DNA of 64,000 bases from VXYL01 sp965116345 (GCA_965116345.1 OZ220680.1:4154001-4218000); one strand, 5' to 3'; shown: positions 17,209 to 25,731, counted from the first letter of the stretch. Program-made: numbers and translations. The notes: generated from the sequence alone by a model not told the origin.

Positions 17209-17901
17209 TCCAGCCGCTTCATGGCTTCATCGAACCGGTCGGTGACGGCCGGGGCTCCTTCCGGCCGTCGTCAACCTCCCAGCCGCGGGATTGCGGCGCG
17301 TCACCCTCGAGGGCCGCAGCGGCGCGGAGGATCTGCGCAGCAGGGGTTGAGGCGGCGGATGCCGTGGCGTTCCGGGCATCGCCGCCGCTTGTCCGTACCA
17401 GCCTGGCCCGCCAACCGTGCCCGATCATGCTCGTTCCGCGGCCCGATCCTCGGGTTTGCCGGCGTCGCAGCCAATCCGCCGGTTGCTCGAAGACCGCCCT
17501 TCGAAGGGCCCGCTCTGGGCCGGATCCGCTCCCGATGCGCGTCCCACAGTGCCCTGGTTTCCGAAAACGCGGCCCAAGCATCGAACGAGGTCACTGTGGC
17601 GACCGACACGACGCCAATCCGGCGAGGACTGTAGCCCGGCCGTCCTGGCCGCTTTCCCGTCCCGTGCCAAGCCAATGACGACCGGAAGGCTGCTACTGCT
17701 CAGCCTGGAAAACTGGAACAAAGCGCATCGACTGCATGCCGACGGATGCGAGCAGCTGGCCCGGAGGTCTTCCGAGGACCTTCAAGACTGTCACCCGTGC
17801 GGACCGCTTCGAGTTGATGCCGACCTTGCCATCGGCCTAATCCAACCGACCGCCTGGGCTCGGTTTCTGCAAGTCGTAGACACCAACGCTGCGGTTTCCG
17901 C
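17209..17901. other. Gap with no supported gene
   Basis: 693 bp. Open frames are present on both strands but have no ribosome binding site, recognised motif or consistent frame. On the minus strand, protein-like fragments (TSFDAWAAFSETRALWDAHR and RFDEAMKRLDQALTAG) lie in different frames, suggesting a decayed gene. I cannot name it. Confidence 0.4.
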
Positions 17902-18645
17902 TCAACCCTGCCGGATGCCGCTCCTGACCTGAACGGCGGCCAGGCGGTCCTCGAAGTAGCGTCGGAACACTTCGTTCTCGGACCAGACGTCGGGCTCCGT
18001 CCAGAAGGCTCCCAGGCGACCCACCAGCGCGGCTATCCAGTCGGCGGCCTGCACGGTTTGGTAGCGGTGGCTCTCGAGGTGGAAGGGCGGCTCGATCAGC
18101 CGCCGCCTCGGCTCGCCCCGACCGTACATGTCGCGCGCGACCGCGGTCAGCACGGCGTCACGGCTCGGGTGCTCGTCGAGGGCGAGCAGGAAGCGCGCCG
18201 CCGGTTCGCAGTCCTCGCGGCAGAACGCGTCGATCCGTGCGACGGCCTCGCGCAGCACCTCCGCGTACAGCGCGTTCGAGTCGTGCCGCGCCGCTTCCTT
18301 CTTCCGGACGCCGACGTAGAAGACCTGGCCACGCGTCCGAACAATCCTGTTCAGCAGTCGGTTCGTCGCCGAGCGCAGCGCCGGGTACCGCGCCATGCTG
18401 GCTGCCCGGTAGAGGCTCGAACCCTTCTTCTCCCAGACCGCCGGGTGCCTGTCCGACCGCGCCAGCTCGTGCGCCAACAGCTCGCATTTGCGCTGGAAGA
18501 ACCAGGTACCGAACGCGCGCACCTCCTCCGCAGGCATCAGAAAGCCCGCAAAACCGAAGACGGGACTGTCGTTGTGCCGGGGATCGCCGCGGGCGACGTA
18601 GGGACCGACGTGTCCGAACTCGTCGAGGTAGGCAATGTAGATCAA
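17902..18645 (-). CDS. DUF3800 domain protein
   Basis: 247 aa from TTG 18645, just before IYIAYLDEFGHVG, the metal-binding-like DE signature that opens DUF3800 proteins. PVFGFAGFLMP follows at about 30-40, and a conserved Asp lies late in ADWIAALVGR. The family is predicted to have an RNase H-like fold and is found in mobile elements and defence loci; its activity is unproven. An in-frame ATG at 18738 would place a strong hairpin (18666-18689) inside the coding region and lacks a ribosome binding site, so I prefer the TTG with GGGGGT upstream. Confidence 0.75.
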   Translation of the reverse strand: MIYIAYLDEFGHVGPYVARGDPRHNDSPVFGFAGFLMPAEEVRAFGTWFFQRKCELLAHELARSDRHPAVWEKKGSSLYRAASMARYPALRSATNRLLNRIVRTRGQVFYVGVRKKEAARHDSNALYAEVLREAVARIDAFCREDCEPAARFLLALDEHPSRDAVLTAVARDMYGRGEPRRRLIEPPFHLESHRYQTVQAADWIAALVGRLGAFWTEPDVWSENEVFRRYFEDRLAAVQVRSGIRQG

Positions 18646-18665
18646 GCCGACCCCCAGATACACGA

Positions 18666-18689
18666 AAGCCCGCACCTGGGTGCGGGCTT
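18666..18689. terminator. Hairpin, possible bidirectional terminator
   Basis: AAGCCCGCAC and GTGCGGGCTT form a perfect 10-bp stem with a CTGG loop. It separates the micro-protein operon from the DUF3800 gene. No long T tract follows on either strand, so termination is likely but not certain. Confidence 0.55.
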
Positions 18690-18851
18690 CGGAATGAGGG
18701 CATGACTTGCGTCGCGCGTCTCGATGGGAACTATGCATCGGCCGTTGGGCCGCGTCAACCTCTCCGGCATCTCACCTTCCGCCTTCGGTACGATCTGGTC
18801 TTTGCCGGCTCGGCATCGGATGAGACCGCGTCTCGAACATCCGGCAGGATC

Positions 18852-18879
18852 GGGCGACCCTCCCGAAGGAGGGTCGCCC
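18852..18879 (-). terminator. Strong hairpin terminator of the micro-protein operon
   Basis: GGGCGACCCTCC and GGAGGGTCGCCC make a perfect 12-bp stem. On the minus transcript the loop is UUCG closed by C-G, the classic stable tetraloop. It begins 8 nt after the stop of the 43-aa gene. Confidence 0.7.
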
Positions 18880-18887
18880 GGGCGGCA

Positions 18888-19019
18888 TTACAGGAACGCC
18901 AGAGCCATCCCAATGCCCATCAGCGCAGCGACCACGACGAGGGTGCCGGCTTTCACCCCCACCCACCACCAGCGGTCTATGCGCAGTCCTCCTTCAAGGG
19001 TTTCCTTGGTTTCCCACAT
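18888..19019 (-). CDS. Single-pass membrane micro-protein, 43 aa
   Basis: Begins MWETKETLEGGLRIDRWWW, followed by a hydrophobic helix of about 23 residues (VKAGTLVVVAALMGIGMALA) to the C-terminus. ATG is 12 nt after the stop of the 67-aa gene, with GAGGAGGAG between them, a very strong site. A polar N-terminus and C-terminal anchor suggest a small inner-membrane protein. No homologue recognised; role unknown. Confidence 0.7.
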   Translation of the reverse strand: MWETKETLEGGLRIDRWWWVGVKAGTLVVVAALMGIGMALAFL

Positions 19020-19031
19020 GGTCACTCCTCC

Positions 19032-19235
19032 TCAAAAGAACAGCCCGATGGTTTTGGACATGACGACCATCGCGTTGAATGCGATCAGAACGCCTACCCC
19101 GACCTTAATGGTCTCGTAGATCATCCGCAAACGCATTTCATCGAGCTGACGCTCCGCGATTTTCGTCTCCGCCCGGAGCCTTCTCAACTCCAGGGACGAC
19201 TTGCCGTCGTTCCTTCGCCTTCCGGTCCTACTCAT
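19032..19235 (-). CDS. Membrane micro-protein with coiled N-terminus, 67 aa
   Basis: The basic start MSRTGRRRNDGKSSLELRRL leads to a charged helix (RAETKIAERQLDEMRLRM), then a C-terminal transmembrane helix (VGVGVLIAFNAMVVMSK). ATG with TTGGAG upstream. Forms a two-gene operon with the 43-aa protein. The leader resembles that of the radC-type gene at 24182. Possibly a holin-like, exclusion or toxin-type peptide pair, but that is speculation from size and topology. Confidence 0.7.
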   Translation of the reverse strand: MSRTGRRRNDGKSSLELRRLRAETKIAERQLDEMRLRMIYETIKVGVGVLIAFNAMVVMSKTIGLFF

Positions 19236-19266
19236 ACGGCAGTCTCCAATGGACTCCCACACGGGG

Positions 19267-19342
19267 ACCGGACTCCGCAGAGGACTCGGTCCCCTGCGGG
19301 TGTGGGCGGTATTCCGCCCGGTTTTACAACGCCAGCTTGCGC
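19267..19342 (-). promoter_or_regulatory. Conserved 5' leader, copy A
   Basis: Read on the minus strand this 76-nt block aligns closely with 24066-24145: GGCGTT...AAACC, then an inverted repeat GGGCGG/CCGCCC, then CGCAGGGGAC-CGA-GTCCTCTGCG. It ends about 32 nt before the 67-aa gene. The stem is kept with a wobble pair relative to copy B, suggesting RNA structure. Confidence 0.6.
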
Positions 19343-20355
19343 CAGCACCTTGCCCAACGCCACCCAGCGAAGGCGGCAACGCCAGACGAGCCGGCGATAG
19401 AGCGGGTCGATCATACCATCGCACGCCGGATTGCGCGATGCCGTGTTCGCTCTTATCTATTTGATAAATATGGATTTATAGCAGAAAGACAGACCCGCTC
19501 ACTCGAGCCTTTTCGTCAGGTCGTGCACGTTGGGAGATCGGCGGTCGCCGCGCCCCACGGCCGCGCCAGGCGGCCGGGGACAGGGTCGTCATGAGCTAAG
19601 TTGTGATGGGCAATCCGCTCCCTGCAACGCAGGTCGTTCGGATTCCGCAATGCTTGCGGTAGCAGCCCTTCGACGCGTATTCCCTTGCCGTCGCATGCGG
19701 CGGCCGCGGCGTGCCTCTCGACACCTGTCCCGCCAGCCATTCGGCACGCCGGTCGCATACGCCGCCCCGGAACGGGACACGACATCGGATCGCTCCGACG
19801 TCAACGCACGAGACCTCGCGCCACGGCCTGTTGCCAACTGCACGCCCGACTGTTCGCCAGGCCCGCGCGGTGTCCCGCGCGCCGCAGCGCAATGGCCGTC
19901 GAGGAGTCGCCCCCGTTCGCGCGCGACCGCGACGTGGCGCCCAGTGCCCTTGCGGCGCGTCGACCGCGCAGCCGCGCTTTTGCGGCGAGGCACGTCCAGC
20001 ACCTTCCGGTGCCGCCACAGACGCCAGACGCTTCGTCCGGCGACGCCCCAGGGGGGCAAGTGACTGCGGCCGACTGTACCATGTCGTCATTAATCCCGCA
20101 TCACTCGCGTGCTTAGCAGACCCCTTGCCGCACAAGGCCTGGAGGCCGCTTTTGCCCTCTGTCACTACCCCCGTCTGCGCCCCAACTTCGACATGAGCCG
20201 CGTCCCCGAGACTGCCTGCAACAACCGCCGGTAGTGACAGAGGGCTGGCTAACTCACCGCCCTTTCGACCCATTTCGCAAGAGCCGCAACGTAGTCTTCC
20301 GGGTTCTCGCTAGACCAGTGACTGTCATGCAAACCGCGCAAGCGCGACAACGCCC
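19343..20355. other. Long gap with no supported gene
   Basis: About 1 kb. It contains an AT-rich patch near 19450-19490 and the inverted repeat at 20156-20247. Open frames are Arg/Ala/Pro-rich shadows without ribosome binding sites or motifs. It may hold a decayed mobile element; I cannot identify one. Confidence 0.4.
20156..20247. repeat. 16-bp perfect inverted repeat with 60-bp spacer
   Basis: GCCCTCTGTCACTACC at 20156-20171 and its exact reverse complement at 20232-20247. The arms could be the ends of a 92-bp miniature element or a recombinase/regulator binding pair. No target duplication was found by eye. Confidence 0.7.
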
Positions 20356-20664
20356 TTAGCTCGAATAGGCTTCCCAGTTCTCAACGCTTGACGTCGGGAT
20401 GCACCCGTCGTGGTACAGCCAATTCCTGCCACCCTGGTCGCCCCAGTTCACCGTACGCGCACCCGCGTTGTGCGAAAGCGCCTCGACCTGGCTGCGAGTC
20501 GGCTTCCGAGCAAGCCACGTGGCGAACAGCAGGTTGTACTCGCGGTCGCACACCACGATTGCCCAACGAAGCTGCCGTCCAGCCGGATAGACCGGCGCGG
20601 CGCACGGCGGTTGCCCAATCTCCACCACGTATGGCATGAACCGCCGCAATTCCGACATGTGCAT
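20356..20664 (-). CDS. Hypothetical protein, 102 aa
   Basis: Begins MHMSELRRFMPYVVEIGQPP; includes RWAIVVCDREYNLLFATWLA and ends SSVENWEAYSS. GAGAGGG precedes the ATG. Soluble, mixed alpha/beta by composition; no recognised family. It follows the 258-aa membrane protein by 21 nt and completes a three-gene leftward operon with the nuclease-like gene. Confidence 0.7.
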   Translation of the reverse strand: MHMSELRRFMPYVVEIGQPPCAAPVYPAGRQLRWAIVVCDREYNLLFATWLARKPTRSQVEALSHNAGARTVNWGDQGGRNWLYHDGCIPTSSVENWEAYSS

Positions 20665-20685
20665 GGTCCCTCTCCGTCAGCGCGC

Positions 20686-21462
20686 TCAGGTGCCACCGGC
20701 TTCCTTACGGACCACACTTCCAGAGCGGCCCTCGTCCCTCACTATCGCACACCGCGACGCGAACCGATCCAGATTGACCCTGGCGCCCTCAAGGTCGAAC
20801 TGGTGGACGGCAAGCGGCTGCATCTGCGCAATGAGGCGTACAGGGGCACGTCCGTCAGCTAACGGCTCGACCACCATCCTCGCAACCCGGACTTTCATGC
20901 TGTCCGGCACGAACACCGTCGAACTCCCATCAGCGCCACCGGTCCATGCCCACGATCCCGCGACGGGCTCCTCCTGATCTACGCGCAACCGCATAACGAC
21001 GTCGTAGCCGTCGCCCACGACTTCCGCCATCCAATCAGGACGACGCAACCTTGCCCGCTCTCCTGACTCGCCAACGAAGGCGAACCAGACCTGGAACCCC
21101 TCTAGTCGGTCATCGCCGAGCAAACGGCCGTCCGGTAGCTCTATTGGCCGAATCCACCGGGCATTTGGCGAACATGTCAGCCCCAACAAAGCCCCTTCTT
21201 GCCCTTCTGACCCAACCAACCCTGAACTAGCGATCGTCAGACCGAACTCCGTCTCGTCGGTGAACGCGTCCACCTTCTCGCGATACCACGAGTTGTCGGC
21301 TGCCCCGATCCACGTCGCCGCCAGAACGCTGATCAAAGCCACAGGCACCCATCGTGTCGCGGCCGCTCCCGAGACCCAAGCTTGTTTCTCGCCGAGCCTA
21401 TGGGCCTGTTCGTGCGCGTCCCGAATCGGGACAATCGCACCTTTACCGGAACTTGCCACCAC
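20686..21462 (-). CDS. Membrane-anchored hypothetical protein, 258 aa
   Basis: Starts at one of two adjacent GTG codons just after the nuclease gene stops. One transmembrane helix near residues 38-56 (WVPVALISVLAATWIGAA) is followed by a large C-terminal domain of about 200 residues with many beta-type segments, probably on the periplasmic side given the short basic N-terminus. No family recognised. Base composition is less GC-rich than the flanking backbone, like the whole three-gene operon. Confidence 0.7.
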   Translation of the reverse strand: MVASSGKGAIVPIRDAHEQAHRLGEKQAWVSGAAATRWVPVALISVLAATWIGAADNSWYREKVDAFTDETEFGLTIASSGLVGSEGQEGALLGLTCSPNARWIRPIELPDGRLLGDDRLEGFQVWFAFVGESGERARLRRPDWMAEVVGDGYDVVMRLRVDQEEPVAGSWAWTGGADGSSTVFVPDSMKVRVARMVVEPLADGRAPVRLIAQMQPLAVHQFDLEGARVNLDRFASRCAIVRDEGRSGSVVRKEAGGT

Positions 21463-21468
21463 CGACCG

Positions 21469-22359
21469 TTACTTGGGCTGAATCACTCTGGTCCGAACGC
21501 CGAGACGACCCGCCAGCGTCTTGAGCTCGCGCGGCAGCTCGACTTCAGTGACCAACCAACTCTCCACCTTCGGATCCTGCCGTATGTCTTGAGCCGCGAT
21601 CACCGCACGGTACTTGACAGACTGGTACACTCCACGCCGAAGATCATTCCAGTTGGAGTCTCGAGACTTCACCTCTATCGCGACGGTCCCGTCTTTCGCG
21701 ACCGACACGACATCCACTCGATCACCCGACAACAGCTCAACTTCCGTCTCCGTGTCTTCGGGGCGCAACCCGCGCCGAACCAAACTCGGCTCGCGGGTCA
21801 CCTTGAGCCGCAACGCCCTATGATTCACACCCTCGCCGCCCCCTCGACCGGTACCGTCTCTTTCCTTGCCGACTAAGCCTTCATTCGCGGGAGGCAAACG
21901 GCGGTCGTACACGAGTCGGTATACCTCCTGCCAACGGTCATAGCCGTAAACCCGTGCCGCCTCGTCCTCGACTAATCCTCGCCAACGGGTGTCGTTGTGC
22001 ACGCCGTCCCTCCGAAGCCAGCGAAGATCCGGATACCGGGCTGCGAGGTAGCCCACTGCACCCGACCCGGGCAGCCCGGTACTCGACTGAACGAGTAGGA
22101 CATTGAGCAGCGGCGCGTCCGGTACGCGTTCCAGAATCGCGTTCATTGCCGCGCCAGCCACCCTACCCATAGCCACTGTGAAGATGACGCCAAATCCACA
22201 GTCACTCTCCAACCGTCGCTTGGCCTGTCCGTACGTCATCGTTGTACGGGATCTCGCGGCGTGCATCAGCCACGCCGTGAGCGGCTTCGTCGCTTTCGCA
22301 CTCTCCAGGTTTTCGTACGTTGGTGGGACTAGCGCCATTTGCCCATGTTCCTTCGACAC
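21469..22359 (-). CDS. PD-(D/E)XK nuclease-like protein with N-terminal domain
   Basis: 296 aa. The C-terminal half has a restriction-nuclease core: DRVDVVSV (D216) and AIEVKSRD (E229, K231), then a helix with RRGVYQSVKYRAVIAAQ. The N-terminal half (about 25-150) contains YGQAKRRLE, FTVAMGRVAGAAMNAILE and PLLNVLLV, a winged-helix-like region I cannot name. First gene of the operon with a membrane protein (6 nt downstream) and a 102-aa protein. The combination and its place in an accessory region suggest defence, but no known system matches. Confidence 0.75.
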   Translation of the reverse strand: MSKEHGQMALVPPTYENLESAKATKPLTAWLMHAARSRTTMTYGQAKRRLESDCGFGVIFTVAMGRVAGAAMNAILERVPDAPLLNVLLVQSSTGLPGSGAVGYLAARYPDLRWLRRDGVHNDTRWRGLVEDEAARVYGYDRWQEVYRLVYDRRLPPANEGLVGKERDGTGRGGGEGVNHRALRLKVTREPSLVRRGLRPEDTETEVELLSGDRVDVVSVAKDGTVAIEVKSRDSNWNDLRRGVYQSVKYRAVIAAQDIRQDPKVESWLVTEVELPRELKTLAGRLGVRTRVIQPK

Positions 22360-22526
22360 CTTCTTGCGATCAAGATGATACTAGCCCGACTGTCCGGCCA
22401 TCTGATCCTCCGCTCGATCTACAGGCGCGGCACCTGTACGAGGGAACCTACGTTGTAACTTCACGCTCTAATACCTCATATCGCATTGTTTTATATGACA
22501 TTAGTAGCCTTTTGACCTCGGTTGGC

Positions 22527-22655
22527 ATGGCGGAAATCCATGTCGGGACGGCCGCGGACGTCGACCGCGCGGTGTTCCCCCTCGCGGGGGGCGCCGTGGC
22601 GACGGCGCGGATCCACCGCAGCCTGTCGCCGCGCGTGGTCGTCGAACTGGCGTAG
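22527..22655 (+). CDS. Possible small protein, 42 aa
   Basis: MAEIHVGTAADVDRAVFPLA, ending in SLSPRVVVELA. ATG at 22527 lacks a clear ribosome binding site, but the sequence reads like protein and precedes the TraI_2-like gene by about 100 nt. Could be spurious. Confidence 0.3.
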   Translation: MAEIHVGTAADVDRAVFPLAGGAVATARIHRSLSPRVVVELA

Positions 22656-22752
22656 GTCGCTCGCCGCCGCGTCGGGCCGCCCCCCGAATCCGGGGGACGG
22701 CCCGCACTTCGGGTCGGAGCGGGCCGGTGCAACGGATGGAACGGAACAAGGC

Positions 22753-23901
22753 ATGTTTGGGCGCAGGAAGCACAAGGAACGGGTGACGACGGCGCCGGTC
22801 GTGGTGGACGGGCCGTTCACCGACGACGAGGCGGACGCCGTCAAGGCGCTGTGGCGGCTGACGGCGCTGCCGCGCGAGGAGTTCGACGCCACCTACGGGG
22901 AGCTGCTGCGCCGCGCCTGGCGCTCGATCGCCAAGGCGTCGGGCGCGGAGTGGACTGCGCTGCAGGAACGGACGCTCGAGTGCGCGATCGCGACGCTCAA
23001 GGTGCGCCAGGCGCACGTGCTGCCGCGCTTCGCGGCGGCCGAGGACTCGTCCCGGCTGACCGAGGCGATGAGTTTCGCGCTCACCGCGTGCGTGGTTGCC
23101 GAGCGGTTCGCCCTGGTGCTCGGGCGCGCGGCGGGCCCGGACTGGAGTCCGATGAACGCCGACGTGCCGGCGGACACTCTACTTGCGGACGTGGACGTGC
23201 CCCGCGCGCTCGGCGCGCTGGTCCTGCCCCGGCTAGTCGGCGACACGGGCCACGAATGGCTCGGCCAGCAGCCCGAGGCGCTGCGCGAGATCGGCGTCTA
23301 CTTCGGCGGCGGCCCGAGCGACCTGCGCGCCATCGCCGAGGACGCCGCCGCCCGGATCGGAATGCCGGTGGTCGCGCCGCCGCCCGCAAGCGGCACGCCG
23401 GGCGAGGACGCGGGTTCCGCGATGCGCCGTGCCGAAACCGATGGATCGGCGACGGCGACCGGAACGGAGTCCACGCCGGCCGAGGCGCCGAGTGCGGCCG
23501 CGGCCGATGGGCAGGCGCCGAAGCCGGACCCCGCGCCGTCCGACATCGGCGACGGGCGCGGGGGCTGGCAGTGGTTCAACTGGGCGCGTGCGGGACTGCG
23601 CGACGGCAGTGTCAAGGCGAATGCCGAGGGCGGCTGGCTGCACAACATCGGGGGTTCGGCGTTCGTCGTCGACCCGGAGTGCTTCGAGGCGCTGGCGGCG
23701 GCGGAGTCGCTGCCGACGAAGTCCATCCGCAACCGTGTCGTGAAGCTCGGCAGGCACAGCACCAGGCGGTCGGGAAGCGGCCGGGGGGACTCGTTCCGGG
23801 CGGACCTGGCTGACGGACGCCGCGTGTCGGGGATGGTGTTCCCCGGGGAGCTGTTTTGGGACAAGGACGCGCCGCCGGCCTCGAAGTCGGCGCTGCGGTG
23901 A
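22753..23901 (+). CDS. TraI_2-like (MOBH-relaxase related) protein
   Basis: 382 aa. The N-terminal region (about 25-215) is helical, with LPREEFDATYGELLRRAWRS as in TraI_2 proteins. An Ala/Pro/Asp-rich linker (about 215-270) leads to a C-terminal winged-helix domain with WQWFNWARAGLRDGSVKANA, GGWLHNIGGSAFVVDPECFE and a terminal FRADLADGRRVSGMVF, as in TraI_2_C. In MOBH relaxases these domains accompany the HD nickase. The HD motif is not obvious here and the protein is shorter than usual, so it may be an accessory or degenerate relaxase. No other transfer gene is in the window. Confidence 0.65.
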   Translation: MFGRRKHKERVTTAPVVVDGPFTDDEADAVKALWRLTALPREEFDATYGELLRRAWRSIAKASGAEWTALQERTLECAIATLKVRQAHVLPRFAAAEDSSRLTEAMSFALTACVVAERFALVLGRAAGPDWSPMNADVPADTLLADVDVPRALGALVLPRLVGDTGHEWLGQQPEALREIGVYFGGGPSDLRAIAEDAAARIGMPVVAPPPASGTPGEDAGSAMRRAETDGSATATGTESTPAEAPSAAAADGQAPKPDPAPSDIGDGRGGWQWFNWARAGLRDGSVKANAEGGWLHNIGGSAFVVDPECFEALAAAESLPTKSIRNRVVKLGRHSTRRSGSGRGDSFRADLADGRRVSGMVFPGELFWDKDAPPASKSALR

Positions 23902-24065
23902 CGGGCCTGTGTCGGATCCTGTTGTTCATGGCGGGCGGCGAGGCGCGCGCGGGAAAGATGCGACGGCTGTACCGCCGTCGGGGTTCCGATCTGAGGATGC
24001 TTGACCGCCGACCTTGGTCGGCGTTGCCGCGGCGGATCGTCGTGGCGTAGAGCAGAGGAGCCGGT

Positions 24066-24145
24066 CGCAAGACCGGCGTTTGCAAGACCTGGCGGAGAAA
24101 TCCGCCCACTCCCGCAGGGGACCGAAGTCCCCTGCGGAGGCCGGT
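24066..24145 (+). promoter_or_regulatory. Conserved 5' leader, copy B (upstream of radC-type gene)
   Basis: 80 nt closely similar to the minus-strand leader at 19267-19342. It carries GGCGGA...TCCGCC and a perfect stem CGCAGGGGAC-CGAA-GTCCCCTGCG. It ends 36 nt before the start codon. Function unknown: attenuator, protein-binding leader or terminator are all possible. Confidence 0.6.
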
Positions 24146-24181
24146 GCCTGTTCGCGGGAGTCCTTCCGAGGAGGAACCCCA

Positions 24182-24670
24182 ATGAAGGACGACAACAGGT
24201 TCGCCGGCCTGGGCGTGGAGACGCTCAGCGAGGCGGAAAGGGAAACCGTGGTGAAGCTGGCTTTGAAAGTGATGGCGCAGGAGGTGGCCGACGGACCCGT
24301 GATGACGGGCGAGAGAGCCGCCGCCAGATACCTTCAACTGAAGGTCGGCGACCGCGAGCGCGAGGTGTTCGGCTGCCTGTTCCTCAACACGAGGAACCGG
24401 CTGATACGGGACGAGGAACTTTTCTATGGTTCATTGGACCGCACCACCGTGCATCCGCGGGTGATCCTGCAGAAGGCCCTGGCGCACAATGCAGGCGCGA
24501 TCATCGCGTACCACAATCACCCGAGCTCGGTGGCCGAACCATCGGCGAGCGACATGGATCTGACCGGCCGCGTGAAGGATCTCCTCGACGAGATCGACGT
24601 GCGACTCCTGGACCACATCGTCGTGTCCCGGACCGAGACCGTCAGCATGGCCGCCCGCGGCCTGATCTGA
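24182..24670 (+). CDS. RadC-type JAB/MPN domain protein
   Basis: 162 aa, ATG with GAGGAGGAA upstream. The JAMM-like core has EVFGCLFLNTRNRLI, ALAHNAGAIIAYHNHPSS (HxH) and SASDMDL (Ser-Asp), then LLDHIVVS. This is the RadC/UPF0758 family without the N-terminal helix-hairpin-helix part. Such short versions are widespread on integrative elements and phages. Despite the name, a recombination role is unproven. Confidence 0.88.
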   Translation: MKDDNRFAGLGVETLSEAERETVVKLALKVMAQEVADGPVMTGERAAARYLQLKVGDREREVFGCLFLNTRNRLIRDEELFYGSLDRTTVHPRVILQKALAHNAGAIIAYHNHPSSVAEPSASDMDLTGRVKDLLDEIDVRLLDHIVVSRTETVSMAARGLI

Positions 24671-24941
24671 CCGACCGCCGGGCGGAGGGGCTCTTCGGAG
24701 CTTTCTCCGCGCCGGCGGCCTCGCCCCTCCTCCGGACCTTCCCGCGTGTCTCAGTGGCGGTCGTTGTGCGGGAGGTCGGGGATTTCCGTGGCGTCGAGAG
24801 TTATGTAATTGGCCGATTGATAAAGGTTTTGTTGTGGCGTGGTGTGGGCCCGCAGAGTACGATCTGTGAGTATTGGTTGGCGGCGGCTGGGGTGCTCGCA
24901 CTATCAGTGTCGACCAGGAGTAGAACGGTAGGAACAGGCCA

Positions 24942-25532
24942 ATGCTGATCGGGTATGCGCGCGTTTCCACGGAGGAGCAGAAGCTCGACCTGCAGCACGA
25001 GGCGCTGCGGGACGCAGGGTGCGAGCGCATCTTCGAGGACACGGCCGGCGGCGCGGCGGAGCGTCCCGCCCTGCGCCAGGCGCCGGACCAGCTCCGCGCC
25101 GGCGACACGCTGGTGGTTTGGCGCCTCGACCGCCTGGGCCGGTCGCTGAAGGACCTGATTGCCCGGGCCGAGGCCCTGCGCTGGCAGGGCGTCGGGCTGC
25201 GCAGCCTGAAGGAAGCGATCGACACCGACTCCAGCACGGGGCAGCTGGTGTTCCACATCTTCGGCGCGCTGGCGGAGTTCGAGCGGGCGCCGATCCGCGA
25301 GCGCACGCGTGTCGGCCTGGCCGCAGCCCGAGCGCGGGGAAGCGTTGGCGGTCGTCGCAAGCGGCTCGGCGAGGAACAACGCCGCCATGTGGTGGAGCTC
25401 TACCGGTCGCGGCAGCGGACGGTGAAGGAGATCTGCGCGCTCGTGGGGGTTTCCCGCTCAACGTTGTACGCCTACGTCGAGGAGTTTGCGGAACGTGGTG
25501 GAGCCGACGCGTCGGTGCCCGCCAGCTGTTGA
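24942..25532 (+). CDS. Serine recombinase (resolvase/invertase family)
   Basis: 196 aa. Catalytic Ser9 lies in YARVSTEEQ, with the partner arginines in VVWRLDRLGRS. The long E-helix region shows FGALAEFERAPIRERTR; the usual FERDLI/FERELI acidic residue is Ala here. A C-terminal Hin-type helix-turn-helix (about 150-185) has VKEICALVGVSRSTLYAY. Likely resolves or inverts DNA within the element. The 270-bp upstream gap is AT-richer and could contain its site. ATG with AGGAACAGG upstream. Confidence 0.9.
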   Translation: MLIGYARVSTEEQKLDLQHEALRDAGCERIFEDTAGGAAERPALRQAPDQLRAGDTLVVWRLDRLGRSLKDLIARAEALRWQGVGLRSLKEAIDTDSSTGQLVFHIFGALAEFERAPIRERTRVGLAAARARGSVGGRRKRLGEEQRRHVVELYRSRQRTVKEICALVGVSRSTLYAYVEEFAERGGADASVPASC

Positions 25533-25594
25533 TCTTTGGACGCGATGGCGGTCAAGGGGAGCTTGAGAGCGTATGCGGCATCGTTTGGCAGTCT

Positions 25595-25691
25595 TCGCGA
25601 TAGGGATCGAAGCCCGCTAGGGCCGAGACCCGGTACTCCGGGGCTCGGTGCGGAGCACGAGAGCCCGGCCTCCGAAGGGGGATCGCCCCGC
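25595..25691. other. Structured palindromic non-coding element
   Basis: After the resolvase, the sequence from TCGCGATAGGGATCGAAGCC to GGGGGATCGCCCC folds into nested stems, for example CCGAGACCCGG with CCGGGGCTCGG and GGCGATCC-type ends. I recall similar GATAGGGAT...AGCCCGGCC elements in proteobacterial islands, but could not check. Possibly a recombination site, a REP-like repeat or an RNA. Confidence 0.45.
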
Positions 25692-25731
25692 AGAAGGCGT
25701 GAAAGACGCCGGAGTGTTCTGAATGCTGCCG

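Noticed and set aside
17219..17581. 120-codon minus-strand open frame after the integrases
   Set aside because: Begins mid-gap without a ribosome binding site and other frames look equally protein-like; treated as a decayed region.
19596..20273. 225-codon minus-strand open frame in the gene-free gap
   Set aside because: No ribosome binding site, Arg/Gly-rich composition, and it crosses the inverted repeat.
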